19,201 nucleotides of DNA from Anaerolineaceae bacterium (GCA_028699715.1 JAQVUC010000001.1:1-19201); one strand, 5' to 3'; shown: positions 1 through 10,100, counted from the first letter of the stretch. Notes: generated from the letters alone by a model not told the origin. Made by a program: numbers and translations.

Positions 1-1433
1 TACTCCTGGCAACCAAAGCCTATGGGATGGGAATAGATATTCCCGATATTGCATGCGTATATCACTTTGCCCCAACCGGGACGCTTTGTGACTATGTACA
101 AGAAATTGGTAGGGCAGCCAGAAAACCAGGCTCAATAGGGATAGCAAGAACTGATTATTTTCCTAACGATTTTAGGTATATTAAAAGCCTTTATGGGATG
201 TCAAGAATTCGTGAATATCATATAAAAGGTGTCCTTAGGAAAATCCAAGATGTCTATTTAAAGCATCGCCAACGTAATTTCACGCTTTCACCGGATGGAT
301 TTGCACATATTTTTGACAAAAATCTTATCAGCGAAGTCGAAAGCAGCCTAAAAGCCACTTTGCTAATGATCGAAAAGGATTTCGAGTTAGGAAATTATTC
401 TTACAAGCCTTTAATTTTCCGCCCAAGAACATTTTTTACTCTGGGATATGTAATAATTGAGGATAAAGATTTATCTGATCTTCAGAATACACCCTATTTC
501 CGTTATTTTTCCAAGTTTCGAACTAAACAACAAATGACTAGTAAAGTGAGGAACGTAGAAATACTATATTCCGGAGATTTATATCAAGTAAATTTTAAAG
601 AAATTTGGGAAAACCATTTTCGCAATCTAAGTTTTGCCAATTTTAAGTACCAATTCTATGAAGGAAGTTTATTAGGATTTGCAGGGACTAATAAGTATAT
701 CCCCCACTATTTACTAAATGTTCAATGGAGTTTCGACTCTGCATTTTTACTTATTCAATGGATGAATAAGCTAATTTCTGTACTGGGGAAGACCTTCGCA
801 CAGTTAGGAAAAAACAACAAATACTTCTCTGTTGATGAATTTCAGAAACAAGTTGAAAAGAACTGGGGTGAAAACGAAAATGACAAAATTCCGGTTTTGG
901 AATACGAAGCACTATTGTCAAAGCTTGTCACGATAATTAATAATTATGATTCCGGTAACTTAACAGCCGCAAGGCCTATTACCACTAGAGATGACACTCA
1001 CTACATAAAACTTCCCACCAAGTGTGCCCAGTTCTTTCGTACTATAGGTGCTGTCATTGCTAATCAATATCAAAATACTCAAGGTACGCAAAAATCCTTC
1101 ATAATTAATGCAAGAACTAACAAAGAGGATCTAATTAACAAGAACAGGCATTTTCGTGGTGCCCAGCTGCTTGAAATCTTAGGTTTGGCTGATTACACCA
1201 TCGTTTCAGGCGAGAGACCAGAATTCTTCATTCGCATTAACAACATCAATGCAATCTCGGCGATTGTGAACGATGAGCGCTACAAAAGCCCTATGGTGGA
1301 GAGGATCGCTCAACGTTACAACGATGGTGTGCTAATCATGCGCCATTTCTTTGAAAACCTTGATACCGACCGGGAAAGATGGGATTACATTGAAGAATAC
1401 TTCAATGGCCGGTTAGAGGTGCCAGAGAAGTAA
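1..1433 (+). CDS. RecQ-like SF2 DNA helicase, C-terminal part (5' truncated by window edge)
   Basis: The reading frame is open from base 3 of the window, so the gene begins upstream and the ATG at 27 is internal. About 476 residues are visible. They open with helicase motif V (ATKAYGMGIDIPD, bases 12-50) and motif VI (QEIGRAARKPG, bases 99-131). In SF2 helicases these contact ATP and couple hydrolysis to strand movement, and the QEIGRA form is typical of the RecQ group. The Walker A and DEAD/DEAH motifs would lie upstream. The following ~430 residues match no domain I recognise; they carry no obvious zinc-binding cysteines or HRDC domain, so this is not a standard RecQ. The likely role is ATP-driven DNA or RNA unwinding in the cytoplasm. 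The gene is strikingly AT-rich (17 G/C of 60 bases in 541-600), unlike the addBA genes. It lies just upstream of a TerD-like gene and may be functionally linked to it. I am confident of the helicase class but not of the pathway. Confidence 0.85.
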   Translation, partial: LLATKAYGMGIDIPDIACVYHFAPTGTLCDYVQEIGRAARKPGSIGIARTDYFPNDFRYIKSLYGMSRIREYHIKGVLRKIQDVYLKHRQRNFTLSPDGFAHIFDKNLISEVESSLKATLLMIEKDFELGNYSYKPLIFRPRTFFTLGYVIIEDKDLSDLQNTPYFRYFSKFRTKQQMTSKVRNVEILYSGDLYQVNFKEIWENHFRNLSFANFKYQFYEGSLLGFAGTNKYIPHYLLNVQWSFDSAFLLIQWMNKLISVLGKTFAQLGKNNKYFSVDEFQKQVEKNWGENENDKIPVLEYEALLSKLVTIINNYDSGNLTAARPITTRDDTHYIKLPTKCAQFFRTIGAVIANQYQNTQGTQKSFIINARTNKEDLINKNRHFRGAQLLEILGLADYTIVSGERPEFFIRINNINAISAIVNDERYKSPMVERIAQRYNDGVLIMRHFFENLDTDRERWDYIEEYFNGRLEVPEK

Positions 1434-1440
1434 AAAAGAA

Positions 1441-1468
1441 TTGACAAGAGTGAGTCATGGTGTATAAT
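1441..1468 (+). promoter_or_regulatory. Consensus sigma70-type promoter
   Basis: A perfect -35 box TTGACA (1441-1446) and a perfect -10 box TATAAT (1463-1468) are separated by 16 bases. The promoter starts 8 bases after the helicase stop codon. Transcription would begin near 1475, giving an untranslated leader of roughly 145 bases before the ATG at 1620. It should drive the TerD-like gene independently of the helicase gene. The spacing is one base short of the 17-base optimum. Confidence 0.8.
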
Positions 1469-1568
1469 TTTTATATCAGGCTATTAGAAACCTTCCTTCT
1501 CACACATTGATCGAATGATCCCGTATTTAGGTTTTTAGATCTCCTGATACCTTATGAGATGGCAGAAA

Positions 1569-1592
1569 TTCAACTAACAATTGAAAGTTGAA
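1569..1592 (+). promoter_or_regulatory. Leader hairpin upstream of the TerD-like gene
   Basis: TTCAACT (1569-1575) and AGTTGAA (1586-1592) are perfect 7-base complements around a 10-base loop, 19 bases before the Shine-Dalgarno AGGAG at 1611-1615. The same leader holds a second complementary pair, TATCAGG (1474-1480) and CCTGATA (1543-1549), which could close a large outer stem. These could shape translation or mRNA stability. They are also short enough to be chance in an AT-rich leader, and no known riboswitch class is recognised. Confidence 0.3.
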
Positions 1593-1619
1593 CTGTCATC
1601 TTATCTTAATAGGAGCAAA

Positions 1620-3938
1620 ATGCAAAACACAAATTTTTCACCCGCCGAAATAAATGAAGTCTTGTTAGAAAAGAAAACTCGGTACTTTGTTGATGGAAGC
1701 TTGTCTTCCATCATTGATAATTCTCAGATTGTTTTATCTATGTGCAAAAATATTGAGGATTTGGGATTCGTTTTTTCCAGAGAATTATTCGACACCCTAA
1801 AATATCAATCAAATGACCACCTTGTAGAATCATACAAACAACTAGTTTCTGTTCTAGCCAAGATGGTGGGCTCTCATGTTGAGCATAAGCCATTCTATAA
1901 GAATTTCCCTGAGCAACTAGCATCGTTATCCGAACTTAATTTATATATGAATGCACTTGTCCATTATTGGACTAATGGCCAATGGATGCCAGAATATGTT
2001 ACTCAATCAAGATTTCCAATGAATGAAGGCAATCTTCAAATTCGCGAAATAAATATTGGCTCAATTAGTGATTTTGACCAAATATTCATTGATATGGCAG
2101 CCGGAAGAGGTAGTCTTTCTAATCATGATCAGAATTTGTTAGGGTGGTACATACAAAAGGCCGATTCAGACAATCTTATTGAGCGATTACCAGAAACAAT
2201 CCCAACAAAAGAAACTTTGAGCTTGATTATTAGCAATATTTTGGAATTTCATGCTGATAAACGTGATCTAGTAACAAAATACATCAAAACTGCAACCGAC
2301 GTTTTAAGATTAGTTACCTCATTGTCAGATGGAGACATATCATTAGCCAGCAATACTCGTTTTAGAAGTTTCACCCGCCCTGAGCGTAGACTGATTTTGT
2401 CTCTATTGAACGGATGCAAAAACATAGAAGAGGATATGGGAAGATACCCAGGCAAATGGATTCGCATAGGGGAAAGACTGCACCCTGGCGATTATTCCAC
2501 TCAGTATCCTGTTGCATACGAAGCATTCAAGAAAGTTCGTAAAGGAGATGTCCTTTATTCATTTGCTAGCGAAGTAGAAAAAGCCTTGAAAGAAGACAAT
2601 TTTGAGAGAGTTCTACAGCTTTTAGAGAAGCGCCCAGGGGAAATGGCGAGAAGGTTGGATCATCTTGGCCGAGCATACCCTCAAAAACATAATACTCTCA
2701 TCGAATCCTTTTCTACTATCGCGAGCCAGATTTCTTCACAAGTTTTAATACAACTGTTAGCACATTTTAAAAACCGAAACCAAGAAATAAATGCTCGAGC
2801 GTTTTTTCCCAAGGGGAATATTGCTAAAGTTCAAGTTGTAGAAAAGTCCTTGTCGCCCTTATCTGAGGATTTTTGCAATCAAGTTGTATCTATTTGTGAA
2901 ACAGAATTGATCAGACAATTCAAAATGAAACCGCCTCTAGGTAAGGTCTACCTCGATCCGGTTCTTAAAACAATTTTTGTACCCTTAGCCCAGCGTTCCT
3001 CAGGCCGATCTTTAAAAACCTATGCTCGCGGATCAAGGTTTGAACTAGGAAAGAGTGATAAGACAATTCGTGCCTTCATCCATTGGAAAAACGTACTAGT
3101 AGATGAAAATACTTTTAGTGAATATCGTAATCAAGAGGCAGAAGAAGATTTCAATTTTGATTCTGATGAAGCACTATTATTCGAAATAGTGGATACAGGG
3201 GAAACTGAGAATAATAATGCTATCCGAGATTGGAGAGATGTTCTCAATTTAAGCAATCCGTCCGGTTCTCAGAATTTATCAAGGCAAATAAGAATTGATA
3301 TTGATTTATCCCTTGGGTTGTATGATGCTGAGTGGAATTATATCGAACACATTTCTTATACTAACCTTCGATCTGACAATATTTTTGGCCTTTATCATAG
3401 TGGAGATATTGTTGATGCACCAACGGGTGCTAGTGAATTTATCGATATGGATGTAAAAGTATTACAAGAAAATAAAGTTAGATATGCAGTCTTTAATGTT
3501 TATTCTTACACCGAACAAGGTTTTAATGAAATCCCAGAATGCTTTTTTGGATGGATGGATCGAGAAAAGCCTGGATCTGGAGAGATTTTCGAACCTAAGA
3601 CTGTCGTCAATAAAGTGGATTTAGCCTCACCAACAACAATATGCCTACCTGTTCTGTTTGACCTTGAAGAAATGAAGGTAATTTGGATGGATGTTGCTTT
3701 ACGATCTAATCCAAACTGGGTAAATAATATCGAGGTTAATGTTAATAACGTCGTTCTCATCTCAAAAGCGATGGTAGAACTAAATAAACCGACTTTATAC
3801 GACCTCCTTTTATTGAATGTCCAAGCTCGTGGGGAACTAGTTGATACACGTGAAAAAGCAGAAATGAGATTTGGGATCGAAGAATCTGATGATCTTACCC
3901 CGTTTAATGTAGAAACAATTCTTGCTGAATTTTTGTAA
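1620..3938 (+). CDS. Large protein with C-terminal TerD-like domain
   Basis: A 772-residue, probably cytoplasmic protein without signal peptide or membrane segments. I chose the ATG at 1620 because AGGAG (1611-1615) stands four bases before it; an upstream TTG at 1581 in the same frame has no ribosome site. Residues ~558-715 resemble the TerD/CABP fold: an acidic strand (IDIDLSLGLYD), then a SYTN segment, then HSGD followed by DAPTGASEFIDMDV, which is where TerD proteins place the paired acidic residues that bind calcium. The region before it (VYLDPVLKTIFVPLAQRS, ARGSRFELG) also recalls large TerD-family proteins, though I cannot name the N-terminal ~550 residues, which look alpha-helical. 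TerD proteins belong to stress and phage/tellurite-resistance systems of uncertain biochemistry. The gene has its own strong promoter and follows an AT-rich helicase gene of similar composition, so the two probably arrived and act together. The domain call rests on pattern recognition, not on an alignment. Confidence 0.7.
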   Translation: MQNTNFSPAEINEVLLEKKTRYFVDGSLSSIIDNSQIVLSMCKNIEDLGFVFSRELFDTLKYQSNDHLVESYKQLVSVLAKMVGSHVEHKPFYKNFPEQLASLSELNLYMNALVHYWTNGQWMPEYVTQSRFPMNEGNLQIREINIGSISDFDQIFIDMAAGRGSLSNHDQNLLGWYIQKADSDNLIERLPETIPTKETLSLIISNILEFHADKRDLVTKYIKTATDVLRLVTSLSDGDISLASNTRFRSFTRPERRLILSLLNGCKNIEEDMGRYPGKWIRIGERLHPGDYSTQYPVAYEAFKKVRKGDVLYSFASEVEKALKEDNFERVLQLLEKRPGEMARRLDHLGRAYPQKHNTLIESFSTIASQISSQVLIQLLAHFKNRNQEINARAFFPKGNIAKVQVVEKSLSPLSEDFCNQVVSICETELIRQFKMKPPLGKVYLDPVLKTIFVPLAQRSSGRSLKTYARGSRFELGKSDKTIRAFIHWKNVLVDENTFSEYRNQEAEEDFNFDSDEALLFEIVDTGETENNNAIRDWRDVLNLSNPSGSQNLSRQIRIDIDLSLGLYDAEWNYIEHISYTNLRSDNIFGLYHSGDIVDAPTGASEFIDMDVKVLQENKVRYAVFNVYSYTEQGFNEIPECFFGWMDREKPGSGEIFEPKTVVNKVDLASPTTICLPVLFDLEEMKVIWMDVALRSNPNWVNNIEVNVNNVVLISKAMVELNKPTLYDLLLLNVQARGELVDTREKAEMRFGIEESDDLTPFNVETILAEFL

Positions 3939-3952
3939 CAGCAAAGAGCTAT

Positions 3953-4063
3953 ATGCAAAGTAGAAAGAATATATTTATATTGCTGGTGGGTATTCTTACA
4001 TTTTTTCTGAGCATAATAACTTTCAAGTTCCAAGTCCAAGAATTTTTGCAATCAAGCTGTTGA
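3953..4063 (+). CDS. Possible 36-aa single-span membrane micropeptide
   Basis: This short ORF begins 15 bases after the TerD-like gene stops. The predicted peptide has a basic start (MQSRKN), an uninterrupted hydrophobic run (IFILLVGILTFFLSIITF, residues 7-24) long enough to cross a membrane, and a short polar tail ending in cysteine. This is the layout of small membrane proteins and of some toxin peptides. The ribosome site is poor: only AAAGAG near 3944-3949 precedes the ATG. The rest of the 184-base gap before addB holds no other convincing signal. It may be real, or an accident of AT-rich DNA coding for hydrophobic residues. Confidence 0.3.
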   Translation: MQSRKNIFILLVGILTFFLSIITFKFQVQEFLQSSC

Positions 4064-4122
4064 TGATCATGGATTTTATATTTTGCTCCTCACATTTCAT
4101 CTAATGAAAACATGAAAAGACC

Positions 4123-7100
4123 ATGACAACTAACCTCATCATCGCACCACCAGCAGCAGGTAAGACCGCTGCCTGCATTAATCAAATTCTGGCGATCCAT
4201 AAAGAGCAACCGCTTGCCCAGGTGTGGGTAATCGTGCCGAACCCGCAAAAGGCGGCGTATTTCAAATATCGTTTAGCTGAGGCTGGCGGAGGAATGGGCG
4301 TCCGGGTGGGGGGATTCCGCAAGTTCTACCAGGAGATTCTGGAAGAACACGGCTTATTCGTGCCGGTTATCACCCCCGCGCTCTCGCACCGACTGATCCA
4401 GGAAACGGTGCGGGAAGCCTATTCAGCCGGCGAGCTGACGCATTACGCGGCAATCAAAGATAAACCAGGCTTCCTCTCTGTGTTGCGGGATGCCTTCGCA
4501 GAGCTGCGCAGCGCGATGGTGAGACCCTCTACCTTGCTGGAATACACGCGCGAAGCAACTCCCGCCCGGCGTGAACTGGCAATCCTCTACGACCGCTTCC
4601 TTGCGCGCCTGGAGACGCTCGGTTGGGTGGACGCTGAAGGGCAAGCCTGGCTGGCGATCGAAGCTCTCGAAAACAATTCGGACCTAGCTTCGCATCTGAG
4701 CCTGGTGATCGCGGACGGCTTCACCTCTTTCACCGCAGCCCAAAGGCAGTTCTTAAAGCAGCTTGGCAAGCAGGCAGGTGAACTATTGATCACCCTAACC
4801 GGTGAAGTGGGTTCAACCCGCCAGGTGGATGGGCGTTCGCTCGCTGTGCTAACAGATCTGCAAAGGGACCTATCTATAGAGATCCACGAACTCAAAGGGT
4901 CACCTCACTTACCCGAAGAGATCCTGCACATGCAGCAGCACGTACTGGATCCAGGTGAGGTTAAGCAGCTGGACACGCCAAAGCCATTTCTGCTTGAAGC
5001 CCGCTCGCAATCCGACGAGGCGCGCGAAGCTCTGCGCTGGATCAAGCAGCTGCACGTCCGCGGGCAGGTTCCTCTGGGCGCTTGCGCGATCTACACCGCC
5101 AATATGGAGATGTATCAACCGCTGCTGCGCTCCGCCGCGGATGAATTTGGTATCAAGGTTCACTTCTCGCAAACTGATCCGCTCAGCGAATCGCCGGCGG
5201 TGCTCGCGCTGCTTTCACTGTTGCGGCTGCCACTGGAGGACTATCCCACACGCAGCCTGCTCAACACGTTGCGTTCGCCATATTTCGATTTTGGTCTGGA
5301 GCCCAAAGACCTGGAAGACCTGGAGAACGCCAGCCAGCAGGCGATCATCGTCAGCGGCAAGGAGCAGTGGGATGAAGCCTGGCTGATGCTGCAGAGATCA
5401 CAGAAGAACGCAGAAGAACACCCGGATGAAGAACGTCGTCGGAAAAAACGCTTGGCCGGCATCGATCTCCCCGCTTTGCAGGCACGATTGGAAAATATTT
5501 GGATGTTGTTCTCTCAAATTGGGACCAGCCGCTCGCAAACCGCGTGGGTGGGATGGCTTGAGGACACGCTTAATGGTTTAGGCTTCTACGAGAGGATCTC
5601 GAGTGAGCGAGACCGGCAGGCCTGCGAATCGCTTGGGGATGCACTGAGAGCCTTGGTCCTGAGCGAAAGCGTTGAGGGGACCGAAGTGGTAGATTATGCT
5701 CAATTCATCGCCGACCTGCAGGGAACATTGGCGGGCACACAGGTGATGGAGCCCTGGGAAGCCCGCCGGAACGCTGTGTTCGTCGGTAAGATGGTGGAAG
5801 CGCGTGGTGCTCGCTACGAGGCTGTGATCTTGTTGGGTCTCTCGGAAGGACTGTTTCCGATAGTCGAAAACCCCGATCCTTTCCTGGACGAAGACCTGCG
5901 CGAGGATTTGGGGCTTGAACCTCGCATAGGCCGCCACCAGGCCAGCACCTTCTACCAGGCTTTCACCCGCGCCAACTCACACCTGCTACTGACGCGTCCA
6001 TACCTCACCGAGGAAGGGGAGAATTGGCAAGCTTCCGTTTACTGGGAGTCAATCAGAAAACTCTTCACTAAAAGTGCTATTACGAAGGTAAACCCCTCCA
6101 AACCGCGACCTCAATCTGAAGCGGCTTCGAGCCAGGAACTGCTTTTCTGGGCAGTCCAGCAGCAAAGTCTGCGATATTCCCAGGATGCCGAACTAACCAA
6201 CCGCTGGTTGGGACTACAAAAAGCCCACCAGGTGCTTGACCAACGGCGTGCCAAACTTGCGCAAGGGAATTATGAAGGCAATCTGTCGGCGCTTTGCGAT
6301 CAACTTACATCAAAATATTCTTCAGACCATATTTGGAGCGCTTCCCGCCTGGAAACCTACAAAGCCTGCCCCTTTAGGTTCTTTGTGGATGCAACCCTGA
6401 AGCTTGAACCAAAGAAATCACCAGTATTGGGGTTGGATGCCGCTCAAAGAGGGAGCGTGTACCACCTGGTGCTGGAACTGGTCTATACGCGTGTGAAACA
6501 GGAAGGTATCTCCCCATCGGACATCCTGGATGAGGTCGCTGCCGAGGAGTTTGCTAAAGCTCCTGGCAAATTCGATTTTCGACCTTCAGCACTCTGGGAA
6601 GTGGAAAAGGCTGAACTACTTGAGAAGTTGCATAAAACAGTGGAGGCTTTGGAGAAGGGAAAAGGTTCATGGGAGCCGTTTGGCTTCGAGCAAAATTTTG
6701 GCATTAAAGAGGCACCTCCGCTTAAGTTTGACATCGATGGAGATATTGTCCAGATCCACGGGCTAATCGACCGCCTGGACAAAAACCCGGAAGGCCGGCT
6801 GCGTGTGATTGATTACAAATCTGGCAGTTCTCATTTATCTCCATTAGACTTGTTAAACGGTTCGCGCCTGCAACTGCCCATTTATGCCCTGGCAGCCCAG
6901 GACGCCTTAGAGCTGGGGGAGGTTGAGGAAGGCTTTTATTGGAGTATCAACGACGCTAAAGCCAGCGCCATCAAACTTTCCAGCTTCAAATACGGGGATA
7001 TCAAAGGTCCTGATGCAGCTTACAAATTAGTAAGTGAGCACATCAAAGACGTGCTGGAGAGCACCAGGGCGGGCAATTTTGCGCCAAAAACACCCGATGG

Positions 7101-7161
7101 CGGCTGCCCGGAATACTGCCCGGCAATTTCCTGGTGTTGGCGTTACAAAGCGGGGTTTTAA
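4123..7161 (+). CDS. addB: AddB-type ATP-dependent nuclease subunit B
   Basis: A 1012-residue homologue of AddB, the partner of AddA in the helicase-nuclease that resects double-strand breaks and loads recombination in many bacteria; it also degrades unprotected linear DNA such as phage genomes. Near the N-terminus APPAAGKT (residues 8-15) is the Walker A loop kept by AddB proteins although the rest is a decayed helicase fold. The C-terminal nuclease begins at WSASRLETYKACPF. Its four iron-sulfur ligands are visible: C749 in the CPF motif, then C995, C999 and C1005 in the last 20 residues, forming the staple shared with Cas4-type nucleases. Catalytic residues are D883 (GLIDRLD) and D897-Y-K899 (VIDYKSG). 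The domain order is complete and the length is slightly below the usual ~1150. The first ATG with family-like sequence is at 4123; the ribosome site there is weak (GAAAAG). addA follows two bases after the stop, so the two are surely co-transcribed. GC content is much higher than in the genes to the left. Confidence 0.9.
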   Translation: MTTNLIIAPPAAGKTAACINQILAIHKEQPLAQVWVIVPNPQKAAYFKYRLAEAGGGMGVRVGGFRKFYQEILEEHGLFVPVITPALSHRLIQETVREAYSAGELTHYAAIKDKPGFLSVLRDAFAELRSAMVRPSTLLEYTREATPARRELAILYDRFLARLETLGWVDAEGQAWLAIEALENNSDLASHLSLVIADGFTSFTAAQRQFLKQLGKQAGELLITLTGEVGSTRQVDGRSLAVLTDLQRDLSIEIHELKGSPHLPEEILHMQQHVLDPGEVKQLDTPKPFLLEARSQSDEAREALRWIKQLHVRGQVPLGACAIYTANMEMYQPLLRSAADEFGIKVHFSQTDPLSESPAVLALLSLLRLPLEDYPTRSLLNTLRSPYFDFGLEPKDLEDLENASQQAIIVSGKEQWDEAWLMLQRSQKNAEEHPDEERRRKKRLAGIDLPALQARLENIWMLFSQIGTSRSQTAWVGWLEDTLNGLGFYERISSERDRQACESLGDALRALVLSESVEGTEVVDYAQFIADLQGTLAGTQVMEPWEARRNAVFVGKMVEARGARYEAVILLGLSEGLFPIVENPDPFLDEDLREDLGLEPRIGRHQASTFYQAFTRANSHLLLTRPYLTEEGENWQASVYWESIRKLFTKSAITKVNPSKPRPQSEAASSQELLFWAVQQQSLRYSQDAELTNRWLGLQKAHQVLDQRRAKLAQGNYEGNLSALCDQLTSKYSSDHIWSASRLETYKACPFRFFVDATLKLEPKKSPVLGLDAAQRGSVYHLVLELVYTRVKQEGISPSDILDEVAAEEFAKAPGKFDFRPSALWEVEKAELLEKLHKTVEALEKGKGSWEPFGFEQNFGIKEAPPLKFDIDGDIVQIHGLIDRLDKNPEGRLRVIDYKSGSSHLSPLDLLNGSRLQLPIYALAAQDALELGEVEEGFYWSINDAKASAIKLSSFKYGDIKGPDAAYKLVSEHIKDVLESTRAGNFAPKTPDGGCPEYCPAISWCWRYKAGF

Positions 7162-7163
7162 CC

Positions 7164-10100
7164 ATGACTAACCACAGAACTGAACAGGTTTTGAACCTTT
7201 TTACACTGAACGAAAAACAGCAAATTGCTGCGACTGAACGGGGCAGGGACGTGGTGGTCACGGCGGGGGCTGGCAGCGGGAAAACCTCCACGCTGGTGGC
7301 GCGTTATACCTGCCTTTTGTCAGACGGAACAAAACCACGCAGCATTGCCGCGATTACCTTTTCCATCAAGGCTGCCCAGGAGATGCGCTCGCGCGTGCGA
7401 TCAAAGTTGATGGAATTGGAAGAGAAGTCCGTTGACGAGTCAGAGCGACTCCATTGGTCAAAACTCTCTTCGCAGATTGATTCGGCACGCATTGGCACTA
7501 TTCACAGCCTTTGCGCAGAGATCATTCGCAATCACCCTGCCGAAGCAGGCGTGGATCCACGCTTTGATGTGATCGATGACGGGCTTTCCAAAGCGATCAA
7601 AGCCAAGGTCGTGGAAGAGGAAATGGCGCGGCTGGTGGAAGAGGAACGCTTCCTGCCTTTGTTGTATAACATCCCGGTCGCCAATCTTACCAAACTGCTC
7701 GCGCAAATGTTGGAGCGGCGGCTGGAGACCCAGGAAACCTTTGATTTAGAGATCGACAACCATTCCCGCTTGCTGGACGAATTGAGAGAACGCATGAATT
7801 CGCCTCTCATCACTAATCCGATCAGTGAGTTGAGGGAAATTGACTCGCGGGATCTTTTGGAAGACGCGGGCGCAGGTTTGGCGGGAATGGTACAAAATCT
7901 GTTGGGCTCTTGGTCGTCAGCTGAAAAAGCGCTCGCAGAGAACGATCCCATTGCTTGCGCGATGCATCTATATAATGCCAGACGCAATTACATGCGGATG
8001 AACATCGGCAGCACGACAAGTTACACAAAGCCAATCATCGCGGAACTCAGGCATTTCTTTGCAGAAATTATCGACCCTCTGACCGGAGGCGAGAAATCTA
8101 CAGATGCGCCACCTACCAGAGAGGCAGAAGAAAAGTTCGCTGAAATTCTACCCCTGTTGCGCTTAGCATTTGATCGCGTTCAGCAAGCATATGTGGACCA
8201 ATTAACGCTCAGACAGGCGTTGGACTTTGACGACCTGGAATTTCATGCTCAGCAATTGTTAGCCATCCCCGAAGTCCGTCAGCGCTGGCGGGAAGAACTG
8301 AAAGTGGTGATGGTGGACGAGTACCAGGATACCAATCCGCGCCAGCGCGACATTGTCAACGCCCTGGCAGGGGATCGTGGCTACCTCTTTATGGTGGGGG
8401 ATATGCGCCAATCCATTTATCGCTTCCGCCGGGCGGACGTGACTGTTTTCAGAGAAGAGCAGGAGCGTATCGATAATGAAGCTGGTTTGGTTGTCGACCT
8501 GGATCGAACTTACCGGGCGCATGAAGAGCTTTTGAATGCCACTGGAGATCTTCTTTCTCACATCATTGGTACTGAAGAAGATCCGCTGAAAAAATATTAC
8601 GTTCCTTACACACCGCTCGTGGCCAATTTTAGGCAACCAAAACATCCAGTTCGTTCTCCCTACGTCGAGTTTGTCTTAGGGGCAGGGGAAGATACCGCCG
8701 CAGGACGACTGCAAGCCGCCCGCGCGTTGGCAGTCCGTCTGCAGCAGCTAAAGGATGAGGGGCAAATAAAGAATTGGGATGAAGCTGTGCTGCTTTTCAG
8801 GGCTACGACAGCGTATCCATTTTATGAACAGGCTTTGGAAGAAGCAGGCATAGCTTTTGTTACGGTTGCAGGCAAGGGCTTTTATGATCGCCCGGAAATC
8901 CGCGATCTACTGAACATCTTGAGGGCGGTCGCGGATCCCCTGGATAACCTCTCCTTTGCAGGATTGTTGCGTTCGCCGGCTTTTGGTTTGAGCGATGCGG
9001 CTCTCTTCTTGCTGCGACGATCCGATCGATCCTATTTCGAAGCCTTGCGTGGAGATCTGAGCTTGCTGAGTGAACAAGACCGGGCCAGTGCCCAGCGTGC
9101 TTTGTTTATCCTTAACAAACTGATACCTCTGGTCGACAGGGTGCCGGTGGCTGAACTCTTGAAGCGGGTTGTGGATGAGCTGGATTACCGCGCGATTCTC
9201 GCTACTGCTGATGTCAGGCTGGAGCAGGGGCAGTCCATTAAAGCTGCCGGTCGCCTCTGGCACAACCTTGATAAATTGATTGCCGATACCCAACTGAGCA
9301 AAGCGACCACGGTCAGAGAATTTCTGGACATGCTGGAAACGCTAAATGACGCTGGCGCGCGTGAAGGCGAAGCCTCGGCGGAAGCTGAAGGCTCCGTGCG
9401 CTTGATGACAATCCACAGGTCCAAGGGGCTGGAATTTCCGGTGGTGGTCCTGGCAGATGCTGGACGGCAGGAGAAGGCTGGCAGGAACAGCTTTTTCCTC
9501 TCGGATGATCTGGGTGTCACGTTTAAGACCGAGCCTGCATCCATGCTCTACAACCTCGCAAAATTCCAGGATGCAGACCAGGATAAGTGCGAAGCTTTGC
9601 GAATTCTCTATGTTGCCTTGACGCGCGCGCAGTCCAAGCTCATTATCAGCGGTCACGCAAAATTGGAAGATGGCGTGATAAAGCTGACCGGGTGGGCAAA
9701 CGATGTAGATGACGCTCTGGGACTGCCTTCCTTGGAATTTTCCAGGAATTCAAGCGGACCTATCGTGGTGCAGACGCAGTCCAATTACCCCGTGAGAGTC
9801 TGGTGTTCGATGGGGGAGGTGCCGTTTTCTGCAGTTCAGGAAGAAGCATCGATTGAAGATTCTGCTGCCACGAGCGACCGTGTGCCGCTCTACCAGCCGG
9901 CTGAGGGCTTTGGGCAAGCGGAACTACCGGATGATCCTGAGAGGGATCTGGAGCTCCAATCCTGGCGCGTCACCCGGGCGGACAGCCGGGTTTCGGGGAA
10001 AGTTCTGGGGAAAATCGTCCACAAGGCTGTTCAGCGCTGGCTCTTCCCTGGAGATGACGGTTTGGATGCGCTGTTGGAGTCCGAAGCCTGGCGGGCAGGA

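Noticed and set aside
1581..1619. TTG start extending the TerD-like protein by 13 residues
   Set aside because: It has no ribosome site and overlaps a leader hairpin; the ATG at 1620 has AGGAG in front.
3506..4051. 181-codon - strand ORF across the end of the TerD-like gene
   Set aside because: Most of it is antisense to a well-supported coding frame, and the sequence has no recognisable domain or ribosome site.
4040..4090. Promoter for addB from TTGCAA/TTGATG and TATATT-like hexamers
   Set aside because: The hexamers near 4046-4082 do not combine at 16-18 base spacing, so no promoter could be called there.
4955..5386. 143-codon + strand ORF inside addB
   Set aside because: Alternative frame of a GC-rich gene; it is Arg/Cys/Ser-rich with no domain, while the addB frame is continuous.
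7134..7163. GTG start for addA inside the end of addB
   Set aside because: It adds ten residues without AddA character; the ATG at 7164 has a better position and ribosome site.
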